Shown: positions 16,934 through 27,329, counted from the stretch's first letter. The stretch is DNA of 64,000 nt from WHTX01 sp038255145 (GCA_038255145.1 JBBSLP010000006.1:60733-124732); one strand, 5' to 3'. Numbers and translations: made by a program. The notes: generated from the letters alone by a model not told the origin.

Positions 16934-17956
16934 TCAGGCCCCGGCGCTGAGGACCTCGGCGATCTCCACGGCGTTGAGGGCCGCCCCCTTGCGCAGGTTG
17001 TCGCCAGTGACGAAGAGGGCCAGTCCGTGCTCCACCGTCTCGTCCCGGCGGATGCGGCCCACGAAGGACGGGTCACGGCCGGCGGCGTCGAGAGGGGTGG
17101 GGACGTCGGCCAGCACCACGCCCGGCGCGCTGGCCAGCACCCTGGTGGCCTCGGCCGGGGAGATGGCTCGGGAGAACTCGGCGTTGATGGCCAGGGAGTG
17201 GCCGGTGTACACGGGCACCCGCACGCAGGTGGCCGACACCAGCAGATCGGGCAGCTCGAGGATCTTGCGGCTCTCGTTGCGGAGCTTCTGCTCCTCGTCC
17301 GTCTCGCCCCGGTCGTCGTCGACGAGGGCGCCGGCCAGGGGGATCACGTTGTAGGCGATGGGGGCCACGTACTTGGCGGGGGCGGGGAACTCGACGGCCC
17401 TGCCGTCGAAGGCCAGCTCGGGGGCGCGGTCGCCCACCTTGGAGATCTGCTCGGCCAGCTCGTCCACCCCGGCCAGGCCCGAGCCGGATACGGCCTGGTA
17501 CGAGGCCACCCGCAGCTTGATCAGCCCGGCGGCGCCGTCGAGGGCCTTGAGCACGGCCATGGCGGCCATGGTCGTGCAGTTGGGGTTGGCCACGATGCCC
17601 TTGGGGTGCACGGTGGCGGCGTGGTCGTTCACTCCCGCGACCACCAGGGGCACGTCGGGATCCATGCGCCAGGCCGACGAGTTGTCGATGACCACGGCAC
17701 CCTGGGACGCCACCCGTTCGGCGATGCGACGCGACGTGGCGCCACCGGCGGAGAACAGCACGTAGTCGAGGCCCGACCAATCGGCGACCTCTGCGTCCTC
17801 GACGACGACATCACCGCCGGCCCAGGGCAGGGTGCGTCCGGCCGAGCGGGCCGAGGCGAACAACCGCAGCTCGGTGGCGGGGAAGCCCCGCTCGGCGAGG
17901 ATGGCGCGCATGACGCCCCCGACCTGACCCGTGGCACCGACGATCCCGATCTTCAC
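16934..17956 (-). CDS. asd: Aspartate-semialdehyde dehydrogenase
   Basis: A 340-residue NADPH enzyme that reduces aspartyl phosphate to aspartate semialdehyde for lysine/diaminopimelate, threonine and methionine. The N-terminal GATGQVGG loop binds NADP; the catalytic cysteine is Cys127 in NPNCTTMA; the later GHSLAINAEF and RIRRDETVEHG segments are family signatures. The GTG start at 17956 follows TAGCCT (17970-17965) by 8 nt. The previous pathway enzyme, aspartokinase, is about 4 kb away at 21.8-23.1 kb rather than adjacent. Confidence 0.96.
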   Translation of the reverse strand: MKIGIVGATGQVGGVMRAILAERGFPATELRLFASARSAGRTLPWAGGDVVVEDAEVADWSGLDYVLFSAGGATSRRIAERVASQGAVVIDNSSAWRMDPDVPLVVAGVNDHAATVHPKGIVANPNCTTMAAMAVLKALDGAAGLIKLRVASYQAVSGSGLAGVDELAEQISKVGDRAPELAFDGRAVEFPAPAKYVAPIAYNVIPLAGALVDDDRGETDEEQKLRNESRKILELPDLLVSATCVRVPVYTGHSLAINAEFSRAISPAEATRVLASAPGVVLADVPTPLDAAGRDPSFVGRIRRDETVEHGLALFVTGDNLRKGAALNAVEIAEVLSAGA

Positions 17957-18096
17957 GGGTGGGAAGGCTACCGGCGAACACGGGGGGCCGAGCCACCGGT
18001 TTCCCCGCCCCGCTCCCTGCCGGCTCCCCCACCGCCGTCGCCCGTCGCCACGGCGGACTACGGTGCCGGCATCGACACCATCCCGGGGGGCTGAAG

Positions 18097-18291
18097 GTGA
18101 AGATCCACGTCGATCCCGACAAGTGCCAAGGTCACAACCGCTGCTACGCGCTGGCGCCGGAGCTGTTCGACGTCGACGACTACGGCTACGCGACCGAGCT
18201 GGGTGACGGTCACGTGCCACCGGAGCAGGAGGACAAGGCCCGTCTGGCCGCGGCCAACTGCCCCGAGCTGGCCATCGAGCTCTCGGAATGA
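18097..18291 (+). CDS. 3Fe-4S ferredoxin
   Basis: A 64-residue ferredoxin with Cys10, Cys16 and Cys55, and His13 where a 4Fe-4S protein would have a cysteine (CQGHNRC). This is the pattern of single-cluster 3Fe-4S ferredoxins that feed cytochrome P450s and similar oxygenases in actinomycetes. The acidic C-terminal half is typical. GTG at 18097 was chosen because a G-rich stretch GGGGGG(CT)GAAG lies just before it and the protein begins with MKIHVDPDKC as in relatives. No P450 or reductase gene is adjacent. Confidence 0.92.
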   Translation: MKIHVDPDKCQGHNRCYALAPELFDVDDYGYATELGDGHVPPEQEDKARLAAANCPELAIELSE

Positions 18292-18360
18292 GAACACTGC
18301 GAGTGACCGTTGTCTCACGTTAGGTAGGTCAACAGGGTCCGCGCCGTGACGGGAACGTTG

Positions 18361-18377
18361 TGGAACGATGCGTTCCA
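18361..18377. promoter_or_regulatory. Inverted repeat upstream of the FAD oxidoreductase gene
   Basis: TGGAAC-gatgc-GTTCCA is a perfect 6-bp dyad with a 5-bp spacer in the 148-bp gap between the ferredoxin and FAD oxidoreductase genes. A further half site (GGAAC) lies 11 bp upstream. Size and symmetry suit a dimeric repressor; the regulator is unknown. Confidence 0.4.
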
Positions 18378-18439
18378 TGACGATCTCTGTGCAGGTCAGC
18401 GCGGGCCCGCGTTGATTGACGCCTCGCGAACGGGTAGGG

Positions 18440-20029
18440 ATGCGGCGTGCTCCCACTGAACAACGGCCTTCGAGGCCGCCCCACAGTCCGTTGACCCTCA
18501 CCCCACTCCCGACCGAGCCGAAGGCGGCGTGGCGAGATCCTTCGTCACCGTCCGTGGTCGTCATCGGTGCGGGACCCGCCGGGCTCACCGCTGCGCTCCA
18601 GTTCGTCCGCAACGACGTCACCGACGTCGTCATCCTCGAGGCCGACGACGTCGTCGGCGGGATCAGCCGCACCGTCGAACGTGACGGTTGGCGCTTCGAC
18701 ATCGGTGGCCACCGCTTCTTCACCAAGGTGCCCGAGGTCGAGAAGATCTGGCAGGAGCTGCTCTCGGACGAGCTCATGACGCGCCCGCGCATGAGCCGCA
18801 TCTTCTACGAGGGCAAGTTCTTCGACTACCCGCTGAAGGCGGGCAACGCCCTGGGCAACCTGGGCGTGATCGAGGCCACCAAGTGCGTGGCCTCGTACCT
18901 GTGGGCCCGGGTCCACCCGCCCAAGGGTGACGAGAACTTCGAGACCTGGGTGGCCTCCCGCTTCGGGTGGCGCCTCTACCGCATGTTCTTCAAGACCTAC
19001 ACCGAGAAGGTGTGGGGCATCGACGCCTCGGCCATGCCCGCCGACTGGGCCGCCCAGCGCATCAAGAACCTGTCCCTGGGCAAGGCCGTGGTCAACTCGC
19101 TGCTGCCCAAGCGGGGCAGCACCCAGGTCACCTCGCTCATCGAGGAGTTCCAGTACCCCAAGCTGGGCCCGGGCATGATGTGGGAGACCTGCCGCGACCG
19201 CGTCGTCGAGGCCGGTGTCGAGGTGCGCATGCAGGCGCCCGTGCAGCGCATCGAGCACGGCGACGGTCGGGCCACGGCCGTGTGGAACCAGCGGGCCGAC
19301 GGCGGCCACGACCGCAACGAGTGCGACGCCGTGGTGTCCTCCATGCCCCTGGGCGACCTCGTCCTGGCCATGGACCCACCGGCGCCGGCCCACGTGCGTG
19401 ACGCGGCGGTCGCCCTCAAGCACCGGGACTTCCTCACCGTCGCCCTCGTGGTGCCGCAGGACCTGGCCTTCCCCGACAACTGGATCTACGTCCACAGCCC
19501 CGAGGTGAAGCTGGGCCGGATCCAGAACTTCGGGGCGTGGTCGCCGTACATGGTCAAGCCCGGGCTCACCTGCCTGGGCCTGGAGTACTTCGTGAACCGG
19601 GGCGACGAGCACTGGTCCATGGCCGACGAGGACCTCATCGAACTGGGCAAGCGCGAGGCGGCCAAGATCGGGGTCATCCCCGAGGGGTCGGCCCAGGCCG
19701 GCTACGTCGTGCGCATGCCCGGTGCCTACCCCGTCTACGACGAGGCCTACGCGGCCAACGTGGACATCCTGCGCCGCTGGCTCGAGGACAACACCCCCAA
19801 CGTCGTCCCCGTGGGCCGCAACGGCATGCACCGGTACAACAACCAGGACCACTCCATGTTCACCGCCGTGCTCGCGGTGGAGAACATCCTCGACGGTGCC
19901 GGCCACGACCTGTGGGAGGTCAACGTGGAGGAGGAGTACCACGAGGAGGCGTCCTCGACGGACCGCCACGACCGCTCCACCCGGGTCGGCAGTTCCGGCA
20001 CCGGCCGGTCCGCCCCCATCACGGGCTGA
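18440..20029 (+). CDS. FAD-dependent amine-oxidase-fold oxidoreductase
   Basis: A roughly 529-residue flavoprotein. The Rossmann dinucleotide motif VVVIGAGPAGLTAAL lies near residues 39-53 of the chosen frame. It is followed by GGISRTVERDGWRFDIGGHRFFT (quoted as GGISRT and DIGGHRFF), the arrangement seen in UDP-galactopyranose-mutase and protoporphyrinogen-oxidase-like proteins. A YNNQDHSMFTA segment near the C-terminus should close the FAD site. Many actinomycete relatives sit beside glycan genes; here the convergent neighbour is a membrane glycosyltransferase, so a sugar or polyprenyl substrate is possible. The start is uncertain: ATG 18440 and GTG 18554 both fit, the latter leaving almost no residues before the Rossmann strand. 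Confidence 0.82.
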   Translation: MRRAPTEQRPSRPPHSPLTLTPLPTEPKAAWRDPSSPSVVVIGAGPAGLTAALQFVRNDVTDVVILEADDVVGGISRTVERDGWRFDIGGHRFFTKVPEVEKIWQELLSDELMTRPRMSRIFYEGKFFDYPLKAGNALGNLGVIEATKCVASYLWARVHPPKGDENFETWVASRFGWRLYRMFFKTYTEKVWGIDASAMPADWAAQRIKNLSLGKAVVNSLLPKRGSTQVTSLIEEFQYPKLGPGMMWETCRDRVVEAGVEVRMQAPVQRIEHGDGRATAVWNQRADGGHDRNECDAVVSSMPLGDLVLAMDPPAPAHVRDAAVALKHRDFLTVALVVPQDLAFPDNWIYVHSPEVKLGRIQNFGAWSPYMVKPGLTCLGLEYFVNRGDEHWSMADEDLIELGKREAAKIGVIPEGSAQAGYVVRMPGAYPVYDEAYAANVDILRRWLEDNTPNVVPVGRNGMHRYNNQDHSMFTAVLAVENILDGAGHDLWEVNVEEEYHEEASSTDRHDRSTRVGSSGTGRSAPITG

Positions 20030-20110
20030 GCCCTTGGTGCTCCCGCTACCGCTACCCGGTCACCTCAGGGCTCGCAGGTCCGTGGCTCCTTGATCTCACC
20101 GCTACCCCGA

Positions 20111-21700
20111 TCACCTCACCGAACGCTGGTCGGTGGCGGGGTAGCGGTAGAGGCCGGCGTGGTCGAGGTGCACGCCGGGCTTGTCCACCACCACCTCCTG
20201 CTCGCCGGGGCGCATGCGCTCCAGCGCGTTGCGCAGGCCTGAGCACGCCATCTGCGTGGGCGGGTAGGTCGGGCTCCACACCATCCACACCGCGCCCTCC
20301 CCGGCCCGCCGCACCGCCTCGGCGGCGAAGGCGTAGGGCCGCGACGCCAGGTGGCGGGGGCCGTAGTCGATCCAGTCGACCCGGCCCGGTGCCAGCCACA
20401 GCGGGTAGGTGCCCTGCTCGAGGTCGGCCACCGGTGTGCCCCGCAGCTCACGCGTCAGCGCCGGGCCCAGCTGGTCGGGGCAGAAGACGATCACGTCACC
20501 GGGTCGGGCTCGGGCTTCGAGCAGCTGGGCCAGCTGGCGCGCCGGTGTGCGCTCGCTGGGCACCTCGGCCGAGGCCACGCCCAGGGAGACCACCGAGGCC
20601 AGGATCAGGATCACGGCCTGGGCCCGGGCCCCGCCCACCGTCACCAGGCCCATGGCCGTGAGCACGATGAGCACGGGGAAGATGACCGACAGGTAGCGGG
20701 TGACGAAGGCGCTGCCGCTGAGGTAGCCCCCGAGCACGGCCAGGGCGGGCACCAGCACCAGCACCGCGGCCAGGCCCCGGGCCGGCGGCCGGGTGCGCCA
20801 GTCGAGCTCGGTGTGACGGCGGTCGACGGCCCGACCGAACAGGGCCAGCAGTACCAGGACCGTCAACAGGAAGGCCACGACGCCACCACCGCGGCCGCTG
20901 CCTGCGGACAGGGCGGGCACCACCTCGAGCACGTCCCAGGGCTTGGGACGGCTCGTCCACGGCGTGCCCGTGTGCTGGGCCTGGAACCGGAAGATGCCCA
21001 CCCACGGCAGCCACAGCACCAGGCCCACGACGATGGCCACCGCCCCCTGCAGCGAGGCCCGCCCCACCGGGGTGCGGCGCCGGCGCCAGGCGTGGACCAC
21101 GAGCACCAGGCCCACCCCGCCCAGGAGGTAGATGGACCAGTAGTGGGTGTACATCAACGCCGCCACCACCAGCACCACGGGCACCCAGCGGCCCACGGTG
21201 GGCCGTTCCAGGGCCCGGTGGAGCACGACCAGCCCGATGGCCACCTCGAGGGCGATCAGGGCGTACATGCGGGTCTCGGTGGCGTAGCGGATGGCGAAGG
21301 GGTTGGTGGCCACCAGCACCACCGCGGGCAGGACCGCGGCCCGTCCCCCCCAACGGCGGGCGGCCACGGCGATGACGGGGATGGTGGCCAGCGAAGTCAG
21401 GGCCGAGGGCAGGCGCACCACCCAGTCACCCTGGCCGAACACGGCCATCCACACGTGCAGGACGGCGTAGTACAGCGGAGGGGCGCCGTCCGTCTTGAGC
21501 AGCGAGGGCAGGTCGCGCAGGGGGACCTGGGCGATGGCGATGGACTGGGCCTCGTCCAACCACAGGGCGGGGCGGGGCCACAGCCGCAGCACCACCCCCG
21601 ACGCCACCGCCAGGGCCGCGGCCACCGTGACCCAGTCCGGGGTGCGGCGGGGGCGGGGCGACGACGGGGGGGTCGCCGCCGACGTCGGGGCGGTCAGCAC
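20111..21700 (-). CDS. Polytopic membrane glycosyltransferase (GT39/ArnT-like)
   Basis: A roughly 529-residue integral membrane protein with about 10-12 hydrophobic helices. Near the N-terminus the first loop carries LWLDEAQS, the acidic pair expected for lipid-linked sugar transfer in GT-C enzymes. APPLYYAVLH follows, which is typical of the GT39/DUF2723-like group. A soluble C-terminal domain of about 130 residues follows the last helix. The donor would be a polyprenyl-phosphate sugar; the acceptor is unknown. GTG 21700 was chosen because TTAGAA lies 8 nt before it and longer starts would run back into lysC. The coding 3' end forms inverted repeats with the bases just beyond it. Confidence 0.75.
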   Translation of the reverse strand: MLTAPTSAATPPSSPRPRRTPDWVTVAAALAVASGVVLRLWPRPALWLDEAQSIAIAQVPLRDLPSLLKTDGAPPLYYAVLHVWMAVFGQGDWVVRLPSALTSLATIPVIAVAARRWGGRAAVLPAVVLVATNPFAIRYATETRMYALIALEVAIGLVVLHRALERPTVGRWVPVVLVVAALMYTHYWSIYLLGGVGLVLVVHAWRRRRTPVGRASLQGAVAIVVGLVLWLPWVGIFRFQAQHTGTPWTSRPKPWDVLEVVPALSAGSGRGGGVVAFLLTVLVLLALFGRAVDRRHTELDWRTRPPARGLAAVLVLVPALAVLGGYLSGSAFVTRYLSVIFPVLIVLTAMGLVTVGGARAQAVILILASVVSLGVASAEVPSERTPARQLAQLLEARARPGDVIVFCPDQLGPALTRELRGTPVADLEQGTYPLWLAPGRVDWIDYGPRHLASRPYAFAAEAVRRAGEGAVWMVWSPTYPPTQMACSGLRNALERMRPGEQEVVVDKPGVHLDHAGLYRYPATDQRSVR

Positions 21701-21770
21701 GGCGAGGTTTCTAACCGATGCCGGCACCGAGCTGGCATCGGGCCCGGTCAGGACCGGACCCCGCCCACGC

Positions 21771-23063
<1,293 letters not shown>

Positions 23064-23118
23064 GGGGCCTCGAGGCTACACCGGCCGGGCCGGCGCCGGC
23101 AGTAGCGTGTCCGCCCGT

Positions 23119-23940
23119 ATGGCGACCGAGAAGCGCGAGCGCAAGAGGGCCAACCGCGAGGCCCGGCTGACCGCGGCCATGGCCGCCCAGGCCAAGGCCA
23201 AGCGGAAGAGCCAGATCATCCGCATCGTGCTCATGGTGGGGCTGGCCCTGCTCCTCTCCCTCATCTACTGGTTGGTGTCGCGCGACGACAACGACGAGGG
23301 CGCCACGACGGACACCACGGCTGCCGCCGTCACCACCACGACCCCCACCACCGGCGCCTCCATCACCGGTGAGACGCCGTGCCCTCCGGCCGAGGGCGCT
23401 ACGGAGCGGGTGACCACGTTCGCCGAGGCACCGCCGATGTGCATCGACCCGGCCAAGACCTACACGGCCACCTTCGAGACCTCGGCCGGCAACGTCACCG
23501 CCACGCTGGACACCACCAAGACGCCCGAGACGGTGAACAACTTCGTCGTCCTGGCCCGCTACGGCTACTACGACGACAGCGCGTTCTTCCGCACCGACCC
23601 CTCCATCGGCATCATCCAGGGTGGCGGGCTGAACAACACCCAGGACCCCGGCTACACCATCCCCGACGAGGGCTCCGGCTTCACGTACAAGCCCGGCGAC
23701 CTGGTCATGGCCCGAACGGGCCAGCCCAACTCGGCCGGGGCCCAGTTCTTCTTCGCCGTGGACGCCGCCGTGTCCGCGCTCGACACCCAGGGCACCTACG
23801 TCACCTTCGGTGAGATCACCGAGGGGTTCGACGTGCTCGAGGCCATCCTCGCCACCCACAAGGCCGACCCGTCCAGCCAGCTCGGTGGTGCCCCCGACCC
23901 GCCCGTCACCGTGAGCACCGTCACCATCGTCGAGAGCTGA
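23119..23940 (+). CDS. Membrane-anchored cyclophilin-type peptidyl-prolyl isomerase
   Basis: A 273-residue protein: Lys/Arg-rich cytoplasmic N-terminus (1-32), one membrane helix (about 33-53), a Thr-rich linker (60-85), then a cyclophilin domain outside the membrane. In the domain FFRTDPS, IIQGGG and GAQFFFAVD are the family active-site stretches, although the usual FHR is FFR here and some catalytic residues are replaced. It would help fold exported proteins. Relatives of this layout are common in Actinobacteria. The ATG follows TAGCGT (23103-23108) by 10 nt. It is divergent from lysC. Confidence 0.87.
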   Translation: MATEKRERKRANREARLTAAMAAQAKAKRKSQIIRIVLMVGLALLLSLIYWLVSRDDNDEGATTDTTAAAVTTTTPTTGASITGETPCPPAEGATERVTTFAEAPPMCIDPAKTYTATFETSAGNVTATLDTTKTPETVNNFVVLARYGYYDDSAFFRTDPSIGIIQGGGLNNTQDPGYTIPDEGSGFTYKPGDLVMARTGQPNSAGAQFFFAVDAAVSALDTQGTYVTFGEITEGFDVLEAILATHKADPSSQLGGAPDPPVTVSTVTIVES

Positions 23941-23942
23941 GC

Positions 23943-23972
23943 GCCCCGTCGGGGGGATCAGCCCGACGGGGC
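23943..23972 (+). terminator. Terminator hairpin after the cyclophilin gene
   Basis: GCCCCGTCGGG (23943-23953) and CCCGACGGGGC (23962-23972) form a perfect 11-bp stem with an 8-nt loop, starting 2 bp after the stop codon. There is no T run, as is common in high-GC genomes. Confidence 0.65.
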
Positions 23973-24029
23973 ACGGCCATTCCGGCTCCGAACGTTCAGG
24001 TCGGGGTGGCGACGGCCGATACTGGCTCC

Positions 24030-24395
24030 ATGGCGATGCTCCCCCCGACGCCGTCCCTGAACCGCGCCGCCCGCCGCGTCGCCGTGGCGGTGGGCGTGGC
24101 CGCCCTGGCCGCCCTCGCCGTGCGAGCCGAGCGCAGCCGGCGACGGCGTCGCCCCCGACGCAACACCGAACTGGCGGCCGCCGACCGGGCCACCGTCGAG
24201 GGGGTGGCCGCCGAGCTGGTCCTGCGGGGTGTCCGCGTCAGGGTCGGCCGGTTCGTCGACCTGACCCGGGAGCCCGGCGTCGAGCTCTTCACCCTCGACT
24301 ACCCGGCGAGCGAGGAACGTCGGGTGCAGAAGCACCTGGCCGTCCTCCACGCCGCCGGCGTCGCCCCCGGCCTGACCGGGGTCCATCCCGACTAG
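24030..24395 (+). CDS. Hypothetical small membrane-anchored protein
   Basis: A 121-residue protein not assigned to a family. A short N-terminus leads into one Val/Ala-rich membrane helix (about residues 16-35), followed by an Arg-rich stop-transfer stretch. The globular part of about 75 residues contains an RVGRFVDL strand and ends in LTGVHPD. The ATG at 24030 has GATACT 6 nt before it, matching the leaderless pattern, and was preferred to an upstream in-frame ATG at 24006 and to ATG 24036. Confidence 0.6.
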   Translation: MAMLPPTPSLNRAARRVAVAVGVAALAALAVRAERSRRRRRPRRNTELAAADRATVEGVAAELVLRGVRVRVGRFVDLTREPGVELFTLDYPASEERRVQKHLAVLHAAGVAPGLTGVHPD

Positions 24396-24492
24396 TGGTA
24401 CGTCGTCCAATTGGTCGGGGTAGCTCGCCGGTCCCGACCGACGGCTCGCCGAGCCCGCCGAGGGCCCCAGGCCGGCCATCTAGGGTGCGGCC

Positions 24493-25488
24493 ATGGAGAT
24501 CTCCTGCGCCTTCCCGCCCGTCCCGGAGACGCCCGACCACGTCGTGTTGGCCGAGGAGCTGGGTTACGTCCGGGCGTGGATCTACGACACCCCGGCCCTG
24601 CAGCTGGACTGCTGGATGACCCTGGCCCTGGCCGCCACCCGCACCAGCCGCATCGTGTTGGGGCCCGGCGTGATGATCCCCTCGCTGCGCCACCCCCTGG
24701 TCACGGCGTCGGCCGTGGCCACGTTGGTGGGCCTGGCTCCCGGACGGGTCGTGGTGGGCATGGGCACCGGCTTCACCGGCCGGCGGGCCATGGGCCTGCG
24801 CCCCCTGCCCTGGGCCCGGGTGGCGGAAGCGGTGACCACGTTGCGGGCCCTGCTGGCCGGCGACGTCGTCGAGGTCGACGGCCAGCCCGTACGCATGTTG
24901 CACTGGCCGGGCCAGGCCCCCGACCGCCCCATCGACGTGCCCATCGTGTTGGGGGTGAACGGCCCCAAGGGCGAGGCGGTGGCGGCCGAGCTGGGCTGTG
25001 GCCTCTTCACCTCCCGACCCCGGCCCGGCGCCGACTTCTCCCAGGTCCCTTCGGCCACCCTGCTGGGCTTCGGCACCGTGCTCGATCCCGGTGAGGATGC
25101 CGGTTCCCCCCGGGTGCTCGACGCCGCCGGTCCCGGGGCGGCGGTGGCCTACCACGCCTTCCTCGAGCAGGGCGACGACCGCCTGGCCACCCTGCCCGGC
25201 GCGGCCCGGTTCGTGGAGCTCGTCGAGGCCCTGCCCGTGGCCGAGCGCCACCTGCACCTGCACGCCGGGCACCTGACCCGCCTCAACGACATCGACCGCC
25301 AGGTCCTCACCGGCGAGGTGGTCGAACGGGTGACGCTGACCGGGTCCCCGGCCAAGGTGGCGGCGCGGCTGTCCGCCCTCGAAGACCAGGGCATCACCGA
25401 GGTGGCCTACCAGCCCATGGGTGACGACATCGGTCGTGAGCTGCGGTCCTTCGCCGAAGCCGCCGGGATGGCGGGGGTGACCGCCTGA
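24493..25488 (+). CDS. LLM-class (probably F420-dependent) oxidoreductase
   Basis: A 331-residue luciferase-like flavin enzyme. Recognisable parts are the N-terminal EISCAFPP strand, RIVLGPGVMIPSLRHP for the cofactor pocket, and the GRVVVGMGTGFTGR loop. The C-terminal GSPAKVAARLSAL helix is where F420-dependent family members close the barrel. It resembles 5,10-methylenetetrahydromethanopterin-reductase-like proteins. The substrate is not predictable. The ATG follows TAGGGT (24481-24486) by 6 nt. It is about 60 bp before an aldo/keto reductase gene on the same strand, but that gene has its own -10 box. Confidence 0.83.
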   Translation: MEISCAFPPVPETPDHVVLAEELGYVRAWIYDTPALQLDCWMTLALAATRTSRIVLGPGVMIPSLRHPLVTASAVATLVGLAPGRVVVGMGTGFTGRRAMGLRPLPWARVAEAVTTLRALLAGDVVEVDGQPVRMLHWPGQAPDRPIDVPIVLGVNGPKGEAVAAELGCGLFTSRPRPGADFSQVPSATLLGFGTVLDPGEDAGSPRVLDAAGPGAAVAYHAFLEQGDDRLATLPGAARFVELVEALPVAERHLHLHAGHLTRLNDIDRQVLTGEVVERVTLTGSPAKVAARLSALEDQGITEVAYQPMGDDIGRELRSFAEAAGMAGVTA

Positions 25489-25551
25489 CCTGGTGGTGGA
25501 TGGGTGCTCCGGCGCGGCACGGCCCGCCGGCCGCGGTTAGGTTCGCCAGCG

Positions 25552-26490
25552 ATGGAGACGCGCAAGATCGGTGAGCTCGAGGTGTCCGTCGTCGGCCTGG
25601 GGTGCAACAACTTCGGTGCCGCCCTCGACCTGGAGGGCACACGTGCCGTGGTCGACGCGGCCATCGACGCCGGCATCACCTACCTGGACACCGCCGACAT
25701 CTACGGCGGCACCGTGTCCGAGCAGCACCTGGGTGAGGTGTTGAAGGGCCGACGGGACGCCGTCGTGCTGGCCACCAAGTTCGGTCACCCCACCGGCGTG
25801 CCCGAGGGCCGCCACGGCGGTTCGGCCAGCTGGGTGCACGAGGCCACCGAGGCCTCCCTGCGCCGCCTGCAGACCGACCGCATCGACCACCTGCAGATCC
25901 ACTCGCCCGATGCCGACACCCCGGTGGCCGAGACCCTGGGCGCGCTGGACGAGCTGGTCAAGGCGGGCAAGGTGCTCGAGATCGGCTGCTCGAACTTCTC
26001 CGCCGCCCAGCTGGCCGAAGCCGACGCCGTGTCCCGGGAGCAGGGCCTTGCCCGCTTCGTCACCGTGCAGAACCACTACTCCCTCCTGACCCGCGCGCCC
26101 GAGACCGAGGGCGTGCTCGACGCCTGCGCCGCCCTCGACATCGGCTTCGTGCCCTTCTTCCCCCTGGAGTCGGGGCTGCTGACGGGCAAGTACAGCAAGG
26201 GCCAGCCCCTGCCCGAGGACAGCCGCTTCGCCCGCTGGGGGAAACGGGCCTCGGCCTTCATCGACGACGACAAGCTCGACATCGTCGAGCGCCTGGACGC
26301 CTACGCCACCAGCCAGGGCCACACCCTCATCGAGCTGGCCATGGGCTGGCTGGTCAGCAACCCCCAGGTCACCTCGGTCATCGCCGGGGCCACCAAGGGC
26401 AGCCAGGCCCAGGCCAACGTGGCCGCGGCCCAGGCCTGGACCCTGACCGACACCCAGAGGGCCGCGGTCGACCAGGTCCTCGCCGGCTGA
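25552..26490 (+). CDS. Aldo/keto reductase
   Basis: A 312-residue NADPH-dependent TIM-barrel reductase. The catalytic tetrad is visible: Asp and Tyr in YLDTADIYGG, Lys in VLATKFGH and His in HLQIHSPD. The C-terminal VIAGATKGSQAQAN segment binds the NADPH phosphate. Length is normal. The ATG follows TAGGTT (25538-25543) by 8 nt. The aldehyde or ketone substrate is unknown. Confidence 0.92.
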   Translation: METRKIGELEVSVVGLGCNNFGAALDLEGTRAVVDAAIDAGITYLDTADIYGGTVSEQHLGEVLKGRRDAVVLATKFGHPTGVPEGRHGGSASWVHEATEASLRRLQTDRIDHLQIHSPDADTPVAETLGALDELVKAGKVLEIGCSNFSAAQLAEADAVSREQGLARFVTVQNHYSLLTRAPETEGVLDACAALDIGFVPFFPLESGLLTGKYSKGQPLPEDSRFARWGKRASAFIDDDKLDIVERLDAYATSQGHTLIELAMGWLVSNPQVTSVIAGATKGSQAQANVAAAQAWTLTDTQRAAVDQVLAG

Positions 26491-26497
26491 CGGCCGC

Positions 26498-27217
26498 TCA
26501 GAAGCTGGCGGTGGGGTCCTCGTCGGGCACGTGGCCCTCGGCGTCGACCCCGACACCCAGGCCTTCGATGTCGATGAGCTCGCCGTCGACGAAGATGCGC
26601 ACCTCACCGGCTCCCGACACCCGCCAGCGACCGTCGGCCTCGCGGATCAGCGCGGTCCGGTCGGCGATCCCGGCCAGGGCCAGCCCGGCGGGGGCGAGCT
26701 CGATGGTCCGGCGGGACTTCTCGGCCGACCACTGGTCGTAGCGGGGGATCAGGGTCAGCTGGTTGACCAGGCCCAACCCGACCCCGAAGCCGCCACCGCG
26801 GGGATCGACCATGGCGTCGCACAACACGGCGGCGCTGCTGCCCGCCGCGGCCAACACGGCGCCGTCCTGGTGTGCGGCCACGACGGCGTCCCACAACGGC
26901 GTCCGCTTGAGCACCGAGAGCAGGTGCATGGCCGAGCCCGAGGCGATGTAGAGGAACCGGGCCCCCCGCACGACCTCGACGTTGGCGGGTTCGAGGGCAC
27001 CGTGGCGATCGAGGGCCGGCACCTCGACAACCTCGGCCCCCAGGTCGGCGAAGTAGCTGCGGGCCCGCACCACGACCCGCGCGGGATCCTCGTAGGCCGA
27101 CGCCGTGGGCAGCACCACCACGGGCCCGCCCCCGGCCTCGGCCAGCAGCTCGGCATCGAAATCACAGCCCGGCCCCCACTCCTCCCCGCCCACCAGAGCC
27201 AGGGTGCCCCGGCTCAT
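26498..27217 (-). CDS. Peptidase S51 / cyanophycinase-like (class I glutamine amidotransferase fold) protein
   Basis: A 239-residue protein of the dipeptidase E/cyanophycinase group. GTLALVGGEEW starts the fold; VVVLPTASAYEDP and IASGSAMHLLSVLK match the strand-loop units before the nucleophile elbow. In active S51 enzymes the elbow is GxSAGA; here it reads AAGSSAAVLCDAM, with Ala and Val after the serine, so activity is uncertain. The start ATG 27217 was taken; an in-frame GTG lies 9 bp upstream. It is convergent with the aldo/keto reductase, ending 7 bp from it. Confidence 0.7.
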   Translation of the reverse strand: MSRGTLALVGGEEWGPGCDFDAELLAEAGGGPVVVLPTASAYEDPARVVVRARSYFADLGAEVVEVPALDRHGALEPANVEVVRGARFLYIASGSAMHLLSVLKRTPLWDAVVAAHQDGAVLAAAGSSAAVLCDAMVDPRGGGFGVGLGLVNQLTLIPRYDQWSAEKSRRTIELAPAGLALAGIADRTALIREADGRWRVSGAGEVRIFVDGELIDIEGLGVGVDAEGHVPDEDPTASF

Positions 27218-27329
27218 CGCCGCCACCCGGGGGCGACGGCACCGGCAACACAGATCGGGCTGGTCAGGGAGAGCGGGCTGGGCACGGCGTCACGGTAGCG
27301 CCCGACGGCCACCGGTTACCTTGGCACCG

